DNA of 64,000 bases from Serratia nematodiphila DZ0503SBS1 (GCF_000738675.1 NZ_JPUX01000001.1:3410001-3474000), one strand, 5' to 3'. Shown: positions 37,906 to 47,145, counted from the first letter of the stretch. Notes: generated from the sequence alone by a model not told the origin. Translations and numbers: made by a program.

Positions 37906-38622
37906 TTACATCCTTGGTTCGTTATTATCCAGCCAGCGGGCGAACACCTGCCGCGCGCGCTGTTCCAGCTGTGCGCCGTGGCGCGCCGCCTGTTCGCGAA
38001 GGCTCTGGGGCGCGACGCCGGCCAGCTCCAGCTCGCAGGCATGGCCAATCAACCAGCGTTCGATATCGCGGTGATCCGCCTCCAGATGGAACTGCAGACC
38101 GAGCGCGAACCCCTGATAGTCGAAAGCCTGATGCGGGCAAATCGCCGTGCTGGCCAGGCAGCGGGCGCCGTCCGGGATCATGAACATATCGCCGTGCCAA
38201 TGCAGCACCGGCGTATCGGCCAGCGGCGCCAGCACAGAGTCGTCTTGTGCCGCGAGCGTGGTCAGCGGAGCGAAGCCGATCTCTTTGACGCCGAGCGAAA
38301 TCACGTCGGCGCCCAGCGCCTGGGCGATCACCTGAGCGCCGAGACACACCCCGAGGGTCGGCCGCCGCTGCGCGAGGCGCTGTTTGACCAGCGCCAATTC
38401 ATGGTCGAGAAAATCATAGCGCTGCTCACCGGAAAAGTGCCGGGCGGCGCTGATCGGCCCGCCGAGCACCACCAACAGATCGGTCTCTTCATTATTGATA
38501 GCACGAATATCATCGCGACCGGCATCGTAATAGTCGATCTGATAGCCGCGCAGCGAGAGCAGGGAACCGAGAATACCCAGGTTTTCAAAATTGACGTGTC
38601 GAATGGCGACGGCTTTTTTCAT
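37906..38622 (-). CDS. Class I glutamine amidotransferase domain protein (GuaA-type)
   Basis: This 238-residue free-standing class I amidotransferase releases ammonia from glutamine or uses a related gamma-glutamyl substrate. The catalytic triad is Cys93 in LGVCLGAQV, His179 and Glu181 in LGLQFHLEADH. It lacks the synthetase partner of GuaA and is not PdxT-like. It overlaps the upstream 84-aa gene by 4 bp and ends 3 bp before the pyridoxal kinase, so the three are almost certainly translated together. The acceptor is unknown. Confidence 0.88.
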   Translation of the reverse strand: MKKAVAIRHVNFENLGILGSLLSLRGYQIDYYDAGRDDIRAINNEETDLLVVLGGPISAARHFSGEQRYDFLDHELALVKQRLAQRRPTLGVCLGAQVIAQALGADVISLGVKEIGFAPLTTLAAQDDSVLAPLADTPVLHWHGDMFMIPDGARCLASTAICPHQAFDYQGFALGLQFHLEADHRDIERWLIGHACELELAGVAPQSLREQAARHGAQLEQRARQVFARWLDNNEPRM

Positions 38623-38873
38623 TGTTTAACCTCGTGAGCGTGGGTGAACGGCGTCAGCGCCAGCGACTCGCCCAGCACCGTGATGCCCTGCGCGCCGCTC
38701 TGGTAGACGATGCGGCGTTCGCTGACCTGGCTGAGCTGCACCTGATAACCCTGCGCGGCCGGGAACAGCGCGCACGCCTGCTCCAGCTGATCGGCTGCCC
38801 AGGGGGTGAACATCTCCAGGCGGGCAAAGGCTTTTCCTGCATACTGAATGTCGAGCACGTAATGTTTATCCAT
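38619..38873 (-). CDS. Hypothetical 84-aa protein heading the amidotransferase-kinase operon
   Basis: I do not recognise this family. The 84-residue protein has no signal peptide or membrane helix and looks like a small alpha/beta domain (YVLDIQYAGKAFARLEMFTPW, a central helix, then RRIVYQSGAQGITVLGESLALTPF). It is the first gene of the unit and overlaps the amidotransferase start by 4 bp (ATGA), so it is likely real. AAGGGG lies close to the ATG. It may be a small partner or cofactor-binding protein of the amidotransferase, but nothing in the sequence shows this. Confidence 0.65.
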   Translation of the reverse strand: MDKHYVLDIQYAGKAFARLEMFTPWAADQLEQACALFPAAQGYQVQLSQVSERRIVYQSGAQGITVLGESLALTPFTHAHEVKQ

Positions 38874-38913
38874 GGAACCCCTTACTTTTGGCCGCGGAAG
38901 CTGCTAATCTTGT

Positions 38914-38927
38914 TTGAACTAGTACAA
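38914..38927. promoter_or_regulatory. Near-perfect palindrome in the divergent MocR control region
   Basis: TTGAACTAGTACAA is a 14-bp dyad with one mismatched pair, centred on ACTAGT. It lies in the 66-bp gap between the divergent genes, a plausible operator for the MocR regulator. Confidence 0.45.
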
Positions 38928-38939
38928 AAGGATTTATGT

Positions 38940-40244
38940 ATGGGTTTATTGTATGCAAAAGGCGGCGGCGCTGTCCAGATTGCCGAGCAGATCGCCGCAC
39001 GCATCAAAGACGGCGCGCTGCGGCCGGGCGAGCTGTTGCCGCCGGTACGCCAACTGGCGGCGGAGCTGGAGGTCAATCCGAATACCGTCGCCAGCGCTTA
39101 TGCCCGATTGCGCGATGCCGGCCTGGTGGCGACGCGCGGGCGGGCGGGAACGGTGGTGCTGGAGCCGCCGCTGGCGGCGGTGAGTGCGGCCTATATGCCG
39201 CGTCAGGTGCCGGCGGGAATGTGCGATCTGGCCAGCGGCAATCTGGATGCCGCATTGTTGCCGGCATTGGCGCTTGGCGCGGCGGAGGTGTTCCCGCAGC
39301 AAAATGGTTATGACATCAGTGGCGATCTGCCGGTATTGACCGGTCTGGGACGCGAGTGGCTCAGCCGCCAGGGCGTCACGCTGGGGGAACCGGCGGTGTT
39401 CTCCGGCGCGCTGGACGCGATGGAAAAGGCGCTGCGCTGCCATGTGCAGCCGGGGGCGGCGGTGTGGGTGGAAGATCCCTGCTGGCCGCCGCTATTGACG
39501 CTGTTGCGCCATCTGCGTCTACGGCCGCTGCCGCTGGCGGTAGATGAACAGGGCTGTCGGTTGCCGGAAAGCGGGGCCGCCGGCGCGGTGATCCTGACGC
39601 CGCGCGCTCACAATCCGACCGGCGCTTCGCTCTCTGCGCAGCGCGCGCAACAGTGGCGGCGTTTTCTGCGCGACAACCCGCAGTGTCTGGCGATCGTCGA
39701 CGACTTCTGGGGGCCGCTGTCGCAGCAGCCGCTGCATCTGCCGTTCGACGGCGATCGCGGCCTGTACGTGTTGTCGCTGAGCAAGTTTCTCAGCCCGGAT
39801 CTGCGCATCGCGCTGGCCTGCGGCAACCCGACGTTGCTGCAGGCGATGCGCGCCGATCAGTACATCAGCGAACGCTGGGTCAGCCATATCTTGCAACAGA
39901 TCGCCGCCAGGCTGTGGAGACAGGCCTTGCAGGAAGGGCAACTGCCGCGGGCGCAACAGGCATATCAGGCCAGAAGGGATGAACTGGTGCAGCGGCTCAA
40001 TGCATTGAATCACACGGCGCTGGCGGTAGGTGAAGGGTTGCATCTGTGGTTGCCGGTGAGGTCGGAAAGCGCCGCCGCGCAGCTGATGGCGCAGCGGGGG
40101 TGGTTGGTGCAGGGCGGTGAACCTTTCCGCCTGAGGGGCGGCCCGGCGCTCCGCATTAGCCTGGCCAACGTGGTGCCGGCACAGCTGGCGCCGCTGGCGC
40201 AGGATCTGTCCGAAGCCATGCGGGCCGAGGCGGCGATCAACTAA
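38940..40244 (+). CDS. MocR/PdxR-family PLP-dependent transcriptional regulator
   Basis: This 434-residue regulator has an N-terminal GntR winged helix (about 8-75, LLPPVRQLAAELEVNPNTVASAYARL) joined to a fold-type I aminotransferase-like domain. The cofactor Lys282 is in LSLSKFLSPDLR, and Asn225-Pro226 in RAHNPTGAS is the PLP-ring pocket. MocR regulators such as PdxR and Salmonella PtsJ sense pyridoxal phosphate and control B6 genes, and this one faces a pyridoxal kinase operon. The start at 38940 has AAGGA 7 nt upstream. Its stop overlaps the convergent monooxygenase stop by 4 bp. Confidence 0.88.
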   Translation: MGLLYAKGGGAVQIAEQIAARIKDGALRPGELLPPVRQLAAELEVNPNTVASAYARLRDAGLVATRGRAGTVVLEPPLAAVSAAYMPRQVPAGMCDLASGNLDAALLPALALGAAEVFPQQNGYDISGDLPVLTGLGREWLSRQGVTLGEPAVFSGALDAMEKALRCHVQPGAAVWVEDPCWPPLLTLLRHLRLRPLPLAVDEQGCRLPESGAAGAVILTPRAHNPTGASLSAQRAQQWRRFLRDNPQCLAIVDDFWGPLSQQPLHLPFDGDRGLYVLSLSKFLSPDLRIALACGNPTLLQAMRADQYISERWVSHILQQIAARLWRQALQEGQLPRAQQAYQARRDELVQRLNALNHTALAVGEGLHLWLPVRSESAAAQLMAQRGWLVQGGEPFRLRGGPALRISLANVVPAQLAPLAQDLSEAMRAEAAIN

Positions 40245-41227
40245 GCCGGCGTCAGGTTTTCCTCCGCCAACCGCTGTAGCGAGGCTAACCGGGCGGTCGG
40301 TTCGGCGATCGGCGTGTCGATGATGAACTCGTCCACGCCGTACTGCAGCTGCAGCTGCGCCAGTTGCTGATGCACCTGCTGCGCGGTGCCGAGCAGAACA
40401 TGACTTTCTCGCGGCTCGATGCGGTAGTCGGTGGCGCCGGCCTGTTGCACGAAACTCTCGGCCTGCGCCAGGCTGCCGACGGTCACGCTCTGCTCACCGG
40501 CGACGTGCACGCGGTATTGCTGAATCTCCACCGCCAGCGCCGCCGCCTGCTCCGGGCTCTGCGCCACGATCGCCGCCACCGCCAGCAGCCCCTTGCGGCC
40601 GCCGCTGTGTGCGGTGTAGTGCTCCAGCGCTTCTCTAATGTCTTGCGGATTGCCGTTCAGATGCGCGGCGAACACGAAGGCCCAGCCGGATTCAGCCGCC
40701 AGCGTCGCGCTCTCTTTACTGGCGCCGAGCAAAAAGCGCTGGGCGGCGTGCGGCGGCAACGGCGTGGCGCTCAGACCCGGTTCGGCGTCGTCGTTCAGGT
40801 AAGCGGTCAGCTGCGACAGCTGCTGCGGGAAGGCCGGTTTGTTTTGACGGTCATGGGCGGCCTGCAGCGCCTGAGTGGCGAGCGGCAGCCCGCCGGGCGC
40901 TTTGCCCACCCCGAGATCGACGCGCCCTGGCGCCAGCGCCGCCAGCAGGTTGAAGTTTTCGGCTACCTTGTAGGCGCTGTAGTGCTGCAGCATCACGCCG
41001 CCGGAGCCGATGCGAATGCGCGACGTTTGGCCGAGCAGATAACCGATCAGCACCTCCGGCGACGGGCAGGCGAGCTGCGGCGTATTGTGGTGCTCCGCTA
41101 ACCAGAAACGCCGATATCCCCAGCGTTCCGCCTGTTGCGCCAGGTGCAGCGTGCGCGCCAGCGCCTGTGCGGCGCTTTCCCCTTCGGCGATCGGACTCTT
41201 TTCCAATATGCTCAAGGCATAAGCCAT
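40241..41227 (-). CDS. Luciferase-like flavin monooxygenase (LLM class)
   Basis: This 328-residue bacterial-luciferase-fold oxidoreductase uses reduced flavin. The family opening (YALSILEKSPIAEGESAAQALARTLHLAQQAERWGYRRFWLAEHHN) and RIRIGSGGVMLQHYSAYKVAENFNLLAALAPGRVDLGVGKAPGG are clear. It belongs to the 'MsnO8/YhbW-like' group. The start at 41227 has AGGAG upstream; a start at 41263 is less likely. A 7-bp inverted repeat ATCCAAA-N5-TTTGGAT at 41319-41337 lies upstream. The substrate is unknown. Confidence 0.87.
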   Translation of the reverse strand: MAYALSILEKSPIAEGESAAQALARTLHLAQQAERWGYRRFWLAEHHNTPQLACPSPEVLIGYLLGQTSRIRIGSGGVMLQHYSAYKVAENFNLLAALAPGRVDLGVGKAPGGLPLATQALQAAHDRQNKPAFPQQLSQLTAYLNDDAEPGLSATPLPPHAAQRFLLGASKESATLAAESGWAFVFAAHLNGNPQDIREALEHYTAHSGGRKGLLAVAAIVAQSPEQAAALAVEIQQYRVHVAGEQSVTVGSLAQAESFVQQAGATDYRIEPRESHVLLGTAQQVHQQLAQLQLQYGVDEFIIDTPIAEPTARLASLQRLAEENLTPA

Positions 41228-41365
41228 TTTCCCGCTCCTTTCCTCATCAGATATGCCTGACAAATACCATGCGGGCGGCGCACGCCTTAATACTGATTGG
41301 CGATAGGATATTCCATTGATCCAAAACGGATTTGGATATGCGCAGAACGGTAAAGCGCCGCGATG

Positions 41366-42202
41366 TTACCCCTCGAGCCAGGCCTTCAGACGAATGGCGT
41401 CACGGTAGTGGCCGTAGCGCGGCTGTGCGCCGAGCAGGATCATCACCACCGGCTGCCCTTTGATGGTGGTGCGCATCACCAGGCAGTGACCGGCCTCGTC
41501 GGTAAAGCCGGTTTTCTGCAGCTGGATCTTCCAGGCGGGGTTGTTGATCAGGCCGTTGGAGCTGCGGTAAACCAACTGGCCGCGGCCAGGGCGTACGATC
41601 TGCTGCTTGTCGGTGCTGAAGCGGCGAATCGACTGATAGCGATAGGCGTGATTGACCATCTTCAGCAGATCGTTGGCGGTCGCCACATTGCGCGGCGTCA
41701 GCCCGGTCGGATCGTAGAAGCGGGCGCGTTTCATGCCGATGGCGCGCGCTTTCTGATTCATTTTCGCCACGAAGGCCTTGCGCCCGCCGGGATAACTGCG
41801 GCTCAGCGCGGCGGCTGCGCGGTTCTCCGAAGACATCAGGGCGATGTGCAGCATGTCGCGGCGGCTGAGCACCGAGCCGATGGTCAGGCGCGAATGGGTT
41901 TTTTTCAGCAGATCGCGATCGGCGGCGGTGACTTTGAGCTTGCTGCCCATCGGGCGTTTGCTGTCCAGGGCGACCATGGCGGTCATCAGTTTGGTGAGCG
42001 AGGCGATCGGCAGCACGCGGTTCGGCTGCTTCTGATAAAGGGTCTTTCCGGTGCGTTGATTGACGACCAGCACCGATTTGGCATTCAGCACCAGCGGCGG
42101 CGTGGCGGCATGCACGGGCGCCAAAACGAACAGCAGGCTGAACAGCAGGGCGGCGCCGAAGCGCCGGACAGGCAGACGGAGAAAAGCGTGAGATAAAAGC
42201 AT
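41366..42202 (-). CDS. pbpG: D-alanyl-D-alanine endopeptidase PbpG (PBP7)
   Basis: This 278-residue periplasmic low-molecular-weight penicillin-binding protein cuts DD-cross-links in peptidoglycan. The signal peptide ends near Ala33. The active-site motifs are SLTK (Ser68-Lys71), SEN (Ser125-Asn127) and KTG (230-232). NRAAAALSRSYPGGRKAFVAKMN and AGHCLVMRT are close to E. coli PBP7, which is about 30 residues longer. The ribosome-binding site is weak. Confidence 0.92.
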   Translation of the reverse strand: MLLSHAFLRLPVRRFGAALLFSLLFVLAPVHAATPPLVLNAKSVLVVNQRTGKTLYQKQPNRVLPIASLTKLMTAMVALDSKRPMGSKLKVTAADRDLLKKTHSRLTIGSVLSRRDMLHIALMSSENRAAAALSRSYPGGRKAFVAKMNQKARAIGMKRARFYDPTGLTPRNVATANDLLKMVNHAYRYQSIRRFSTDKQQIVRPGRGQLVYRSSNGLINNPAWKIQLQKTGFTDEAGHCLVMRTTIKGQPVVMILLGAQPRYGHYRDAIRLKAWLEG

Positions 42203-42295
42203 AACGGCGGCAATAGTGACCCTAAGTGATTAAAAAATATCAAAAGAGTCTGCCGGGCAAATGTGAAGGAAATAGGGCGATAATCGCTCAAACTG

Positions 42296-42721
42296 TTACA
42301 ACAATCCCTTTTGCCGCAGGGTGAAGCGGGTGGCCTCGTTCAAATCGTAGTCCGCGAGGCGCTCGCGCGGCACCCAGGCGTAGTCATCGAACTCGTCGTT
42401 GATCGTCACGTCGCGGTTGGCGGCATGGCAGTCGAAAATCAGGTAAATCATGTAGATTTGCTCCCGGCTGCCGTCGGCGTAAGTTTTGATGCGCACGTCA
42501 TCGCGGAAAGTCCAGGGCGTGATGTTGTCGAGGATCAGCGCGGCGCCCAACTCTTCGCGCACTTCGCGCCGCAGCGCCTGTTCTATTTGTTCACCCGGCT
42601 CGACGCCGCCGCCGGACAGCGCCCACTGGCCGGGAAACACGCCCTTGTGCGCCGCCATTTTGCACAGCAGGAAGGCGTTATCGTTTTCAATTAGCGGGCA
42701 GACAATGATGCGTTGGCGCAT
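42296..42721 (-). CDS. nudI: Nucleoside triphosphatase NudI
   Basis: This 141-residue Nudix hydrolase resembles E. coli NudI (YfaO), a pyrimidine deoxynucleoside triphosphatase. The Nudix box GX5EX7REUXEEXGU runs Gly38, Glu44, Arg52-Glu53, Glu56-Glu57, Gly59. The [45 protein letters not shown] opening is typical of NudI. The gene is alone, with AGGAG before the ATG. Confidence 0.93.
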   Translation of the reverse strand: MRQRIIVCPLIENDNAFLLCKMAAHKGVFPGQWALSGGGVEPGEQIEQALRREVREELGAALILDNITPWTFRDDVRIKTYADGSREQIYMIYLIFDCHAANRDVTINDEFDDYAWVPRERLADYDLNEATRFTLRQKGLL

Positions 42722-42841
42722 GGAAAACTCCTGTCAAAATGGAAAGCAACCACTTTAACATGGGGTCTGGCCCCTTAGCGTGAGAGAAATCAAAGCGTTG
42801 TATTTGCGCAGAGCTGCGGCAACCGCCTCTCTGCGCTACGG

Positions 42842-43756
42842 TCAGTAGATTTCCGGCACCACCATGTTGTCCGGCACTGGGTTACGGTGGTACTCCGGGC
42901 TGCGTTTGCGTGGCGGCAGCGTGATGACGTTACCTTCGGCTTCCTCATAAGGCACCTGCTGCAGCAGGTGAGTGATGCAGTTCAAGCGGGCCTTTTTCTT
43001 GTCGACGCCCTGAACCACCCACCAGGGCGCCTCGGCAATGTTAGTGCGCGCTAACATGATTTCTTTGGCCTCGGTGTAGTCCTCCCAGCGGCGGCGGCTT
43101 TCCAGATCCATCGGGCTGAGCTTCCACTGCTTGAGCGGATCGTGAATGCGGCTGAGGAAACGCAGTTCCTGCTCCTCATCGGTGATCGAAAACCAGTATT
43201 TGACGATTTGGATGCCGCTGCGCGTCAGCATTTTTTCGAATTCCGGCACGCTGCGGAAAAACTCCTCGTACTCTTCGTCGTTGCAAAAGCCCATCACGCG
43301 CTCCACGCCGGCTCGGTTATACCAGCTGCGGTCGAACAGCACCATTTCGCCGGCGGCGGGCAGATGCGCGATATAGCGCTGAAAATACCACTGGGTGCGT
43401 TCGCGATCGTTCGGCGCCGGCAGCGCCGCCACGCGGCAGGTGCGCGGGTTGAGGCGCTGGGTAATGCGTTTGATCACGCCGCCCTTGCCGGCGGCGTCGC
43501 GGCCTTCAAAGAGGATCACCAGCCGATGGCCGGTACGCATCACCCAGTCCTGCAGCTTTACCAGTTCGCCCTGCAGGCGCAGCAGTTCGCGGAAGTATTG
43601 CTTGCGCCAGGCTTTCTTCGCGTCGCTGTCGACTTCTGCCGCGTCGAAGCGCAGGTCGTCCAGCTCCATTTCCAGCTCTTCGTCGTAGCTGTCGTAAAAT
43701 TCTTGCAGCAGGCGCTGGTTGAATCCGTCTTCGCGGTTGAATTCATGCATGGTCAT
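42842..43756 (-). CDS. Polyphosphate kinase 2 (PPK2 class I)
   Basis: This 304-residue kinase transfers phosphate from polyphosphate to ADP or GDP. The P-loop is GRDAAGKGG (85-93). Walker B and lid are FDRSWYNRAGVERVMG (141-156), followed by RRWEDYTEAKEIMLARTNIAEAPW. Single-domain length indicates class I/III. The start at 43756 has GGAG upstream; the open frame extends further but overlaps the phosphate transporter gene. It lies 26 bp after the phosphate transporter on the same strand, so the two probably form an operon. Confidence 0.93.
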   Translation of the reverse strand: MTMHEFNREDGFNQRLLQEFYDSYDEELEMELDDLRFDAAEVDSDAKKAWRKQYFRELLRLQGELVKLQDWVMRTGHRLVILFEGRDAAGKGGVIKRITQRLNPRTCRVAALPAPNDRERTQWYFQRYIAHLPAAGEMVLFDRSWYNRAGVERVMGFCNDEEYEEFFRSVPEFEKMLTRSGIQIVKYWFSITDEEQELRFLSRIHDPLKQWKLSPMDLESRRRWEDYTEAKEIMLARTNIAEAPWWVVQGVDKKKARLNCITHLLQQVPYEEAEGNVITLPPRKRSPEYHRNPVPDNMVVPEIY

Positions 43757-43782
43757 CAGATTTTCTCCGTATCGGCCCGGTG

Positions 43783-45393
43783 TTAGAAGTGGTTGAAGAT
43801 CCAGTACAGCACCGCCGACAGCAGCACTGAGGCCGGCAGCGTTAGCACCCAGGCCATCAGCAGATTGCGCAGGGTGGCCATCTGCAGGCCGGAGCGGTTG
43901 GCTGCCATGGTGCCGGCGATGCCGGATGAAAGTACGTGAGTGGTCGAAACCGGCAAGCCGAAGGCGTCGGCCGCGCCGATGGTGGTCATCGCCACCAGTT
44001 CGGCGCTGGCGCCCTGGGCGTAGGTCAGGTGCGATTTGCCGATCTTTTCGCCCACCGTCACCACGATGCGGCGCCAGCCGACCATGGTGCCGAGCCCCAG
44101 TGCAATCGCCACCACCACTTTCACCCAGAAGGGAATGAAGCGGGTGGCGTTGTCGAGTTCGCCCTTCAGCGCGTCGAGGTTGCGCTGCGTGTCGGGATTG
44201 ATCTGCAACTGATGCTCTGCCTTCAGGTGCTTGATGGTCTCGGACGCCAGGTACATGTCGTTGCGGGTGTTCGACACCGCCTGCGCCGGGATCTTGTCGA
44301 CCGAGCCGTACTGGCGAATTTGATCTCCGATCGCGCCGGTCAGTTGCGCCAGCGCCGGCACCACCTCCGGCGTCAGATCGCTGGTGCGCACATAGCCGGT
44401 CAGCACCTCGCGCGGCGGCGTTTGGCCGCCGGCCGGGAACTGGCGCAGCAGCTGGCTTTTGGTCACCTCCGCCAGCGCCGCCACCCGGGGGATCTGCTCC
44501 GGCGGCATCGAACGGTTCAGGGCGTAGGCGATCGGCATGGTGCCCACCAGGATCAGCATGATAAGGCCCATGCCTTTCTGGCCGTCGTTGGAGCCGTGGG
44601 CAAAGGAAACGCCGGTGCAGGTGAGGATCAGCAATCCGCGGATCCACAGCGGCGGCGGGCTATTGTCTTTAGGCGCGCTGTACAGCTGGCGGTTGTTGAC
44701 GAACAGCTTCAGCGCCAGCAGCAGCAGGCCGGCGAACACGAAGCCGATCACCGGCGACAGCAGCAGCGCATAGCCCACCTTGATCGCCTGGCCCCAGTCC
44801 ACGCCGCTGGTGCCGGTGCGGCCGTGGATCAGGGCGTTGGCCACGCCAACGCCGATAATCGAGCCGATCAGCGTATGCGACGACGAGGCGGGCAGCCCGA
44901 GCCACCAGGTGCCGAGGTTCCAGATGATGGCGGAGAACAGCAGGGCGTACACCATGGCGAAGCCGTTGCCGGTGCCGGCCTGCAGGATCAGCTCGACCGG
45001 CAGCAGCGAAATGATGCCGAAGGCCACCACGCCGCTGGAGAGCAACACGCCGAGAAAGTTGAAGAAACCGGACCACACCACGGCGACCATCGGCGACAGC
45101 GAGTGGGTGTAAATCACCGTCGCGACCGCATTGGCGGTGTCGTGGAAGCCGTTGACGAATTCAAAGCCCAGCGCGATCAGCAGCGCCAGCCCCAATAATA
45201 AAAACGGAATGTAACTGGTATAGACGGCGCCGGTGTCGCTGACGTCGTTAAATAAGTTCACCCCGGCGAACGCGATCCCCAGAATTAATAAAAACACAAA
45301 AAAAAGAACAGTGAGTCGACTGTTCTTTTGATGCAGCTTGGGCAGGCTGGATGCGGCCGGCACACCCGTTTGAACGGCGCTGTTATCGCTCAT
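43783..45393 (-). CDS. Low-affinity inorganic phosphate transporter (Pit family)
   Basis: This 536-residue inner-membrane H+/phosphate (metal phosphate) symporter has the two inverted signature repeats of the PiT family: GFEFVNGFHDTANAVATVIYT and FAHGSNDGQKGMGLI. About 10-12 helices surround a hydrophilic central loop (about 310-400), longer than in PitA. The N-terminal 25 residues are polar and cytoplasmic. It is followed by a PPK2 gene, so phosphate entry and polyphosphate use are linked. A weak Pho-box-like sequence lies at 45455-45472. Confidence 0.92.
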   Translation of the reverse strand: MSDNSAVQTGVPAASSLPKLHQKNSRLTVLFFVFLLILGIAFAGVNLFNDVSDTGAVYTSYIPFLLLGLALLIALGFEFVNGFHDTANAVATVIYTHSLSPMVAVVWSGFFNFLGVLLSSGVVAFGIISLLPVELILQAGTGNGFAMVYALLFSAIIWNLGTWWLGLPASSSHTLIGSIIGVGVANALIHGRTGTSGVDWGQAIKVGYALLLSPVIGFVFAGLLLLALKLFVNNRQLYSAPKDNSPPPLWIRGLLILTCTGVSFAHGSNDGQKGMGLIMLILVGTMPIAYALNRSMPPEQIPRVAALAEVTKSQLLRQFPAGGQTPPREVLTGYVRTSDLTPEVVPALAQLTGAIGDQIRQYGSVDKIPAQAVSNTRNDMYLASETIKHLKAEHQLQINPDTQRNLDALKGELDNATRFIPFWVKVVVAIALGLGTMVGWRRIVVTVGEKIGKSHLTYAQGASAELVAMTTIGAADAFGLPVSTTHVLSSGIAGTMAANRSGLQMATLRNLLMAWVLTLPASVLLSAVLYWIFNHF

Positions 45394-45579
45394 AATGACC
45401 TTCCTGAGAGGATTGAATGCGGTAGCTGTCGCCTGAAAAGTATTCTGAATGAATGTGGCTTTTTTATGACGAAAATATTAATCATCGGGAACGGCGAAAA
45501 TCATTAACGCCGATAAATAAAGATTGTTATAACAGCGGAGACGATCTTGGGTTAACGGCAACAGGCAGGATAAGGCGTT

Positions 45580-46608
45580 ATGGTGCAACGGTTAGCGGAA
45601 AAGATGCACAAGCTTGATTTCGATGATGAAGTGACCGGGCTGATCTACGGCCATGTGTTTCGTTCCGGTGAGCCGCCGGCGCGCCTGAACTCGCAGCAGG
45701 TCTGTCAGGCCTACCAGGCTTTGCCGTCCGGCGACGGCTTTGTCTGGCTGCACCTCAATCTCAACCACGCGGCGGCGGAGAAGTGGCTGAAAAACCATTT
45801 CGCCATTTCCGATTTTTTCTTCCACGAAATTCGGCACGGTTCCCACACCACGCGCATCGAGCGCCAGGGCGACGACCTGTTCGCGGTACTCAACGACGTG
45901 ATTTTCCACCCTGAGGACAGCAACCCGGAAACGGCGACGCTGTGGCTCTATTGCTGCCGTGGGCTGGTGGTCACCGTGCGTCACAAACCGGTGCGATTGA
46001 TTGAACGGCTGCTTGGCCGCCTGACGGCGCTGGAGCTGGCGTCGTCTACCGAGCTGCTGGCGCACCTGCTGGAAGAGCAGGAGGACGTGTTGGAACAGGT
46101 GGTGCGGCAGGCTAACCAGTATGTCGATACCATCGAGGATCGCCTGCTGACCCGCCGCGTCAAACGCAACCGCGCCGAGCTGGGGCGCATGCGCCGCATG
46201 CTATTGCGCTTTCAGCGCCTGTTGGCGCCGGAACCGGCCGCGCTGTTTCGCCTGTTGAACCGGCCGCCGAGCTGGCTGAGCCGTGAGGTGGTGCAGGATC
46301 TGCGGCAGTTTACCGAAGAGTTCACCGTGGTGTTGAACGATCTCGCCAGCCTGACCGAACGCATCCGGCTGCTGCAGGAAGAACTGGGCGCCAAGCTGAT
46401 GGAGCAGAATAACCGCACGCTCTACACCCTGACGGTGATCACCGTGCTGGCGTTGCCGATCAACATCGTCGCCGGTTTCTTCGGCATGAACGTCGGAGGG
46501 ATACCGCTGGCCAGCAATCACCACGGTTTTATCCTGCTGGTGTTGCTGGTCGGCAGTTTTACGCTGATCGCCGGTTATCTGGCGTTCAGGCGCAGGGACG
46601 AGTCGTAA
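45580..46608 (+). CDS. CorA/ZntB-like divalent cation transporter
   Basis: This 342-residue protein has a large N-terminal cytoplasmic domain rich in helices and two C-terminal membrane helices (about 281-301 and 313-335). The first ends in the pore motif GMNVGGIP, the GMN signature of the CorA family with the ZntB-like GG extension. Substrate could be Zn2+, Mg2+ or another divalent ion; ZntB-type proteins can import zinc with protons. AAGGCG lies before the ATG at 45580; a start at 45604 is also possible. It is divergent from the Pit gene. Confidence 0.87.
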   Translation: MVQRLAEKMHKLDFDDEVTGLIYGHVFRSGEPPARLNSQQVCQAYQALPSGDGFVWLHLNLNHAAAEKWLKNHFAISDFFFHEIRHGSHTTRIERQGDDLFAVLNDVIFHPEDSNPETATLWLYCCRGLVVTVRHKPVRLIERLLGRLTALELASSTELLAHLLEEQEDVLEQVVRQANQYVDTIEDRLLTRRVKRNRAELGRMRRMLLRFQRLLAPEPAALFRLLNRPPSWLSREVVQDLRQFTEEFTVVLNDLASLTERIRLLQEELGAKLMEQNNRTLYTLTVITVLALPINIVAGFFGMNVGGIPLASNHHGFILLVLLVGSFTLIAGYLAFRRRDES

Positions 46609-47142
46609 TTACAGGCGGGCGCGGTACTCTTCTTCCAGCCGGGCATGGGTGCTCCAGAACGGCTGCGGCGCCCGATCGTGCAGACGATCCAGCAGGATAT
46701 CCAGATGGGTGTGCCAGCCGCCGGCGACGCTGAGCATCTCGTCGCGGTTGGCCAGGCGCCGGTGGGTGACCGTCAGCAGCACCGCGTTTCCCTGTTCCGT
46801 CAGCTCGAAGGTCACCTCGGAAGGGCGGCCCTGATCTTGTTCGGCCCAGGTAAAGCTCAGCAGGCGCGGCGGGAACAGGCAGGTGATGTGGCCGCGGTTG
46901 CTGACGCAGCCGCCGTGCTGTTTGTACTTGGCCGGCGGTGGCTCGTGCTCGCCCGCCAGATCGGAGTTGCGAAACTCCAGCTCCAGCGGCGCGCCGTTTT
47001 CCAACTTCATGGCGCCGGCCGCCAGCCAGGTGGCGCGCTTGTCGGATTCGGTCAGGTAAGCCCACACCCGCTCGATGGGACCGGGCAGCAGCCGCTGGAT
47101 GCGCAGCGTGCCGGGTTCGATAATCATGCCGTAATCATTCAT
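46609..47142 (-). CDS. SRPBCC/AHSA1 domain protein
   Basis: This 177-residue START-like protein has the Aha1/CalC fold. Typical segments are LRIQRLLPGPIERVWAYLTESDKRATWLAAG, LLSFTWAEQDQGRPSEVTFELTEQGNAVLLTVTHRRL and the final GGWHTHLDILLDRL. Members bind hydrophobic small molecules or antibiotics, but the ligand here is unknown. It starts 3 bp after an ArsR regulator gene on the same strand, the standard pair for this family. AGGAG lies in the gap. Confidence 0.88.
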   Translation of the reverse strand: MNDYGMIIEPGTLRIQRLLPGPIERVWAYLTESDKRATWLAAGAMKLENGAPLELEFRNSDLAGEHEPPPAKYKQHGGCVSNRGHITCLFPPRLLSFTWAEQDQGRPSEVTFELTEQGNAVLLTVTHRRLANRDEMLSVAGGWHTHLDILLDRLHDRAPQPFWSTHARLEEEYRARL

Positions 47143-47145
47143 GGT

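Noticed and set aside
43757-44647. N-terminal extension of PPK2 to 44647
   Set aside because: It would overlap nearly 900 bp of the Pit transporter in another frame; 43756 gives a normal PPK2 length and ribosome-binding site.
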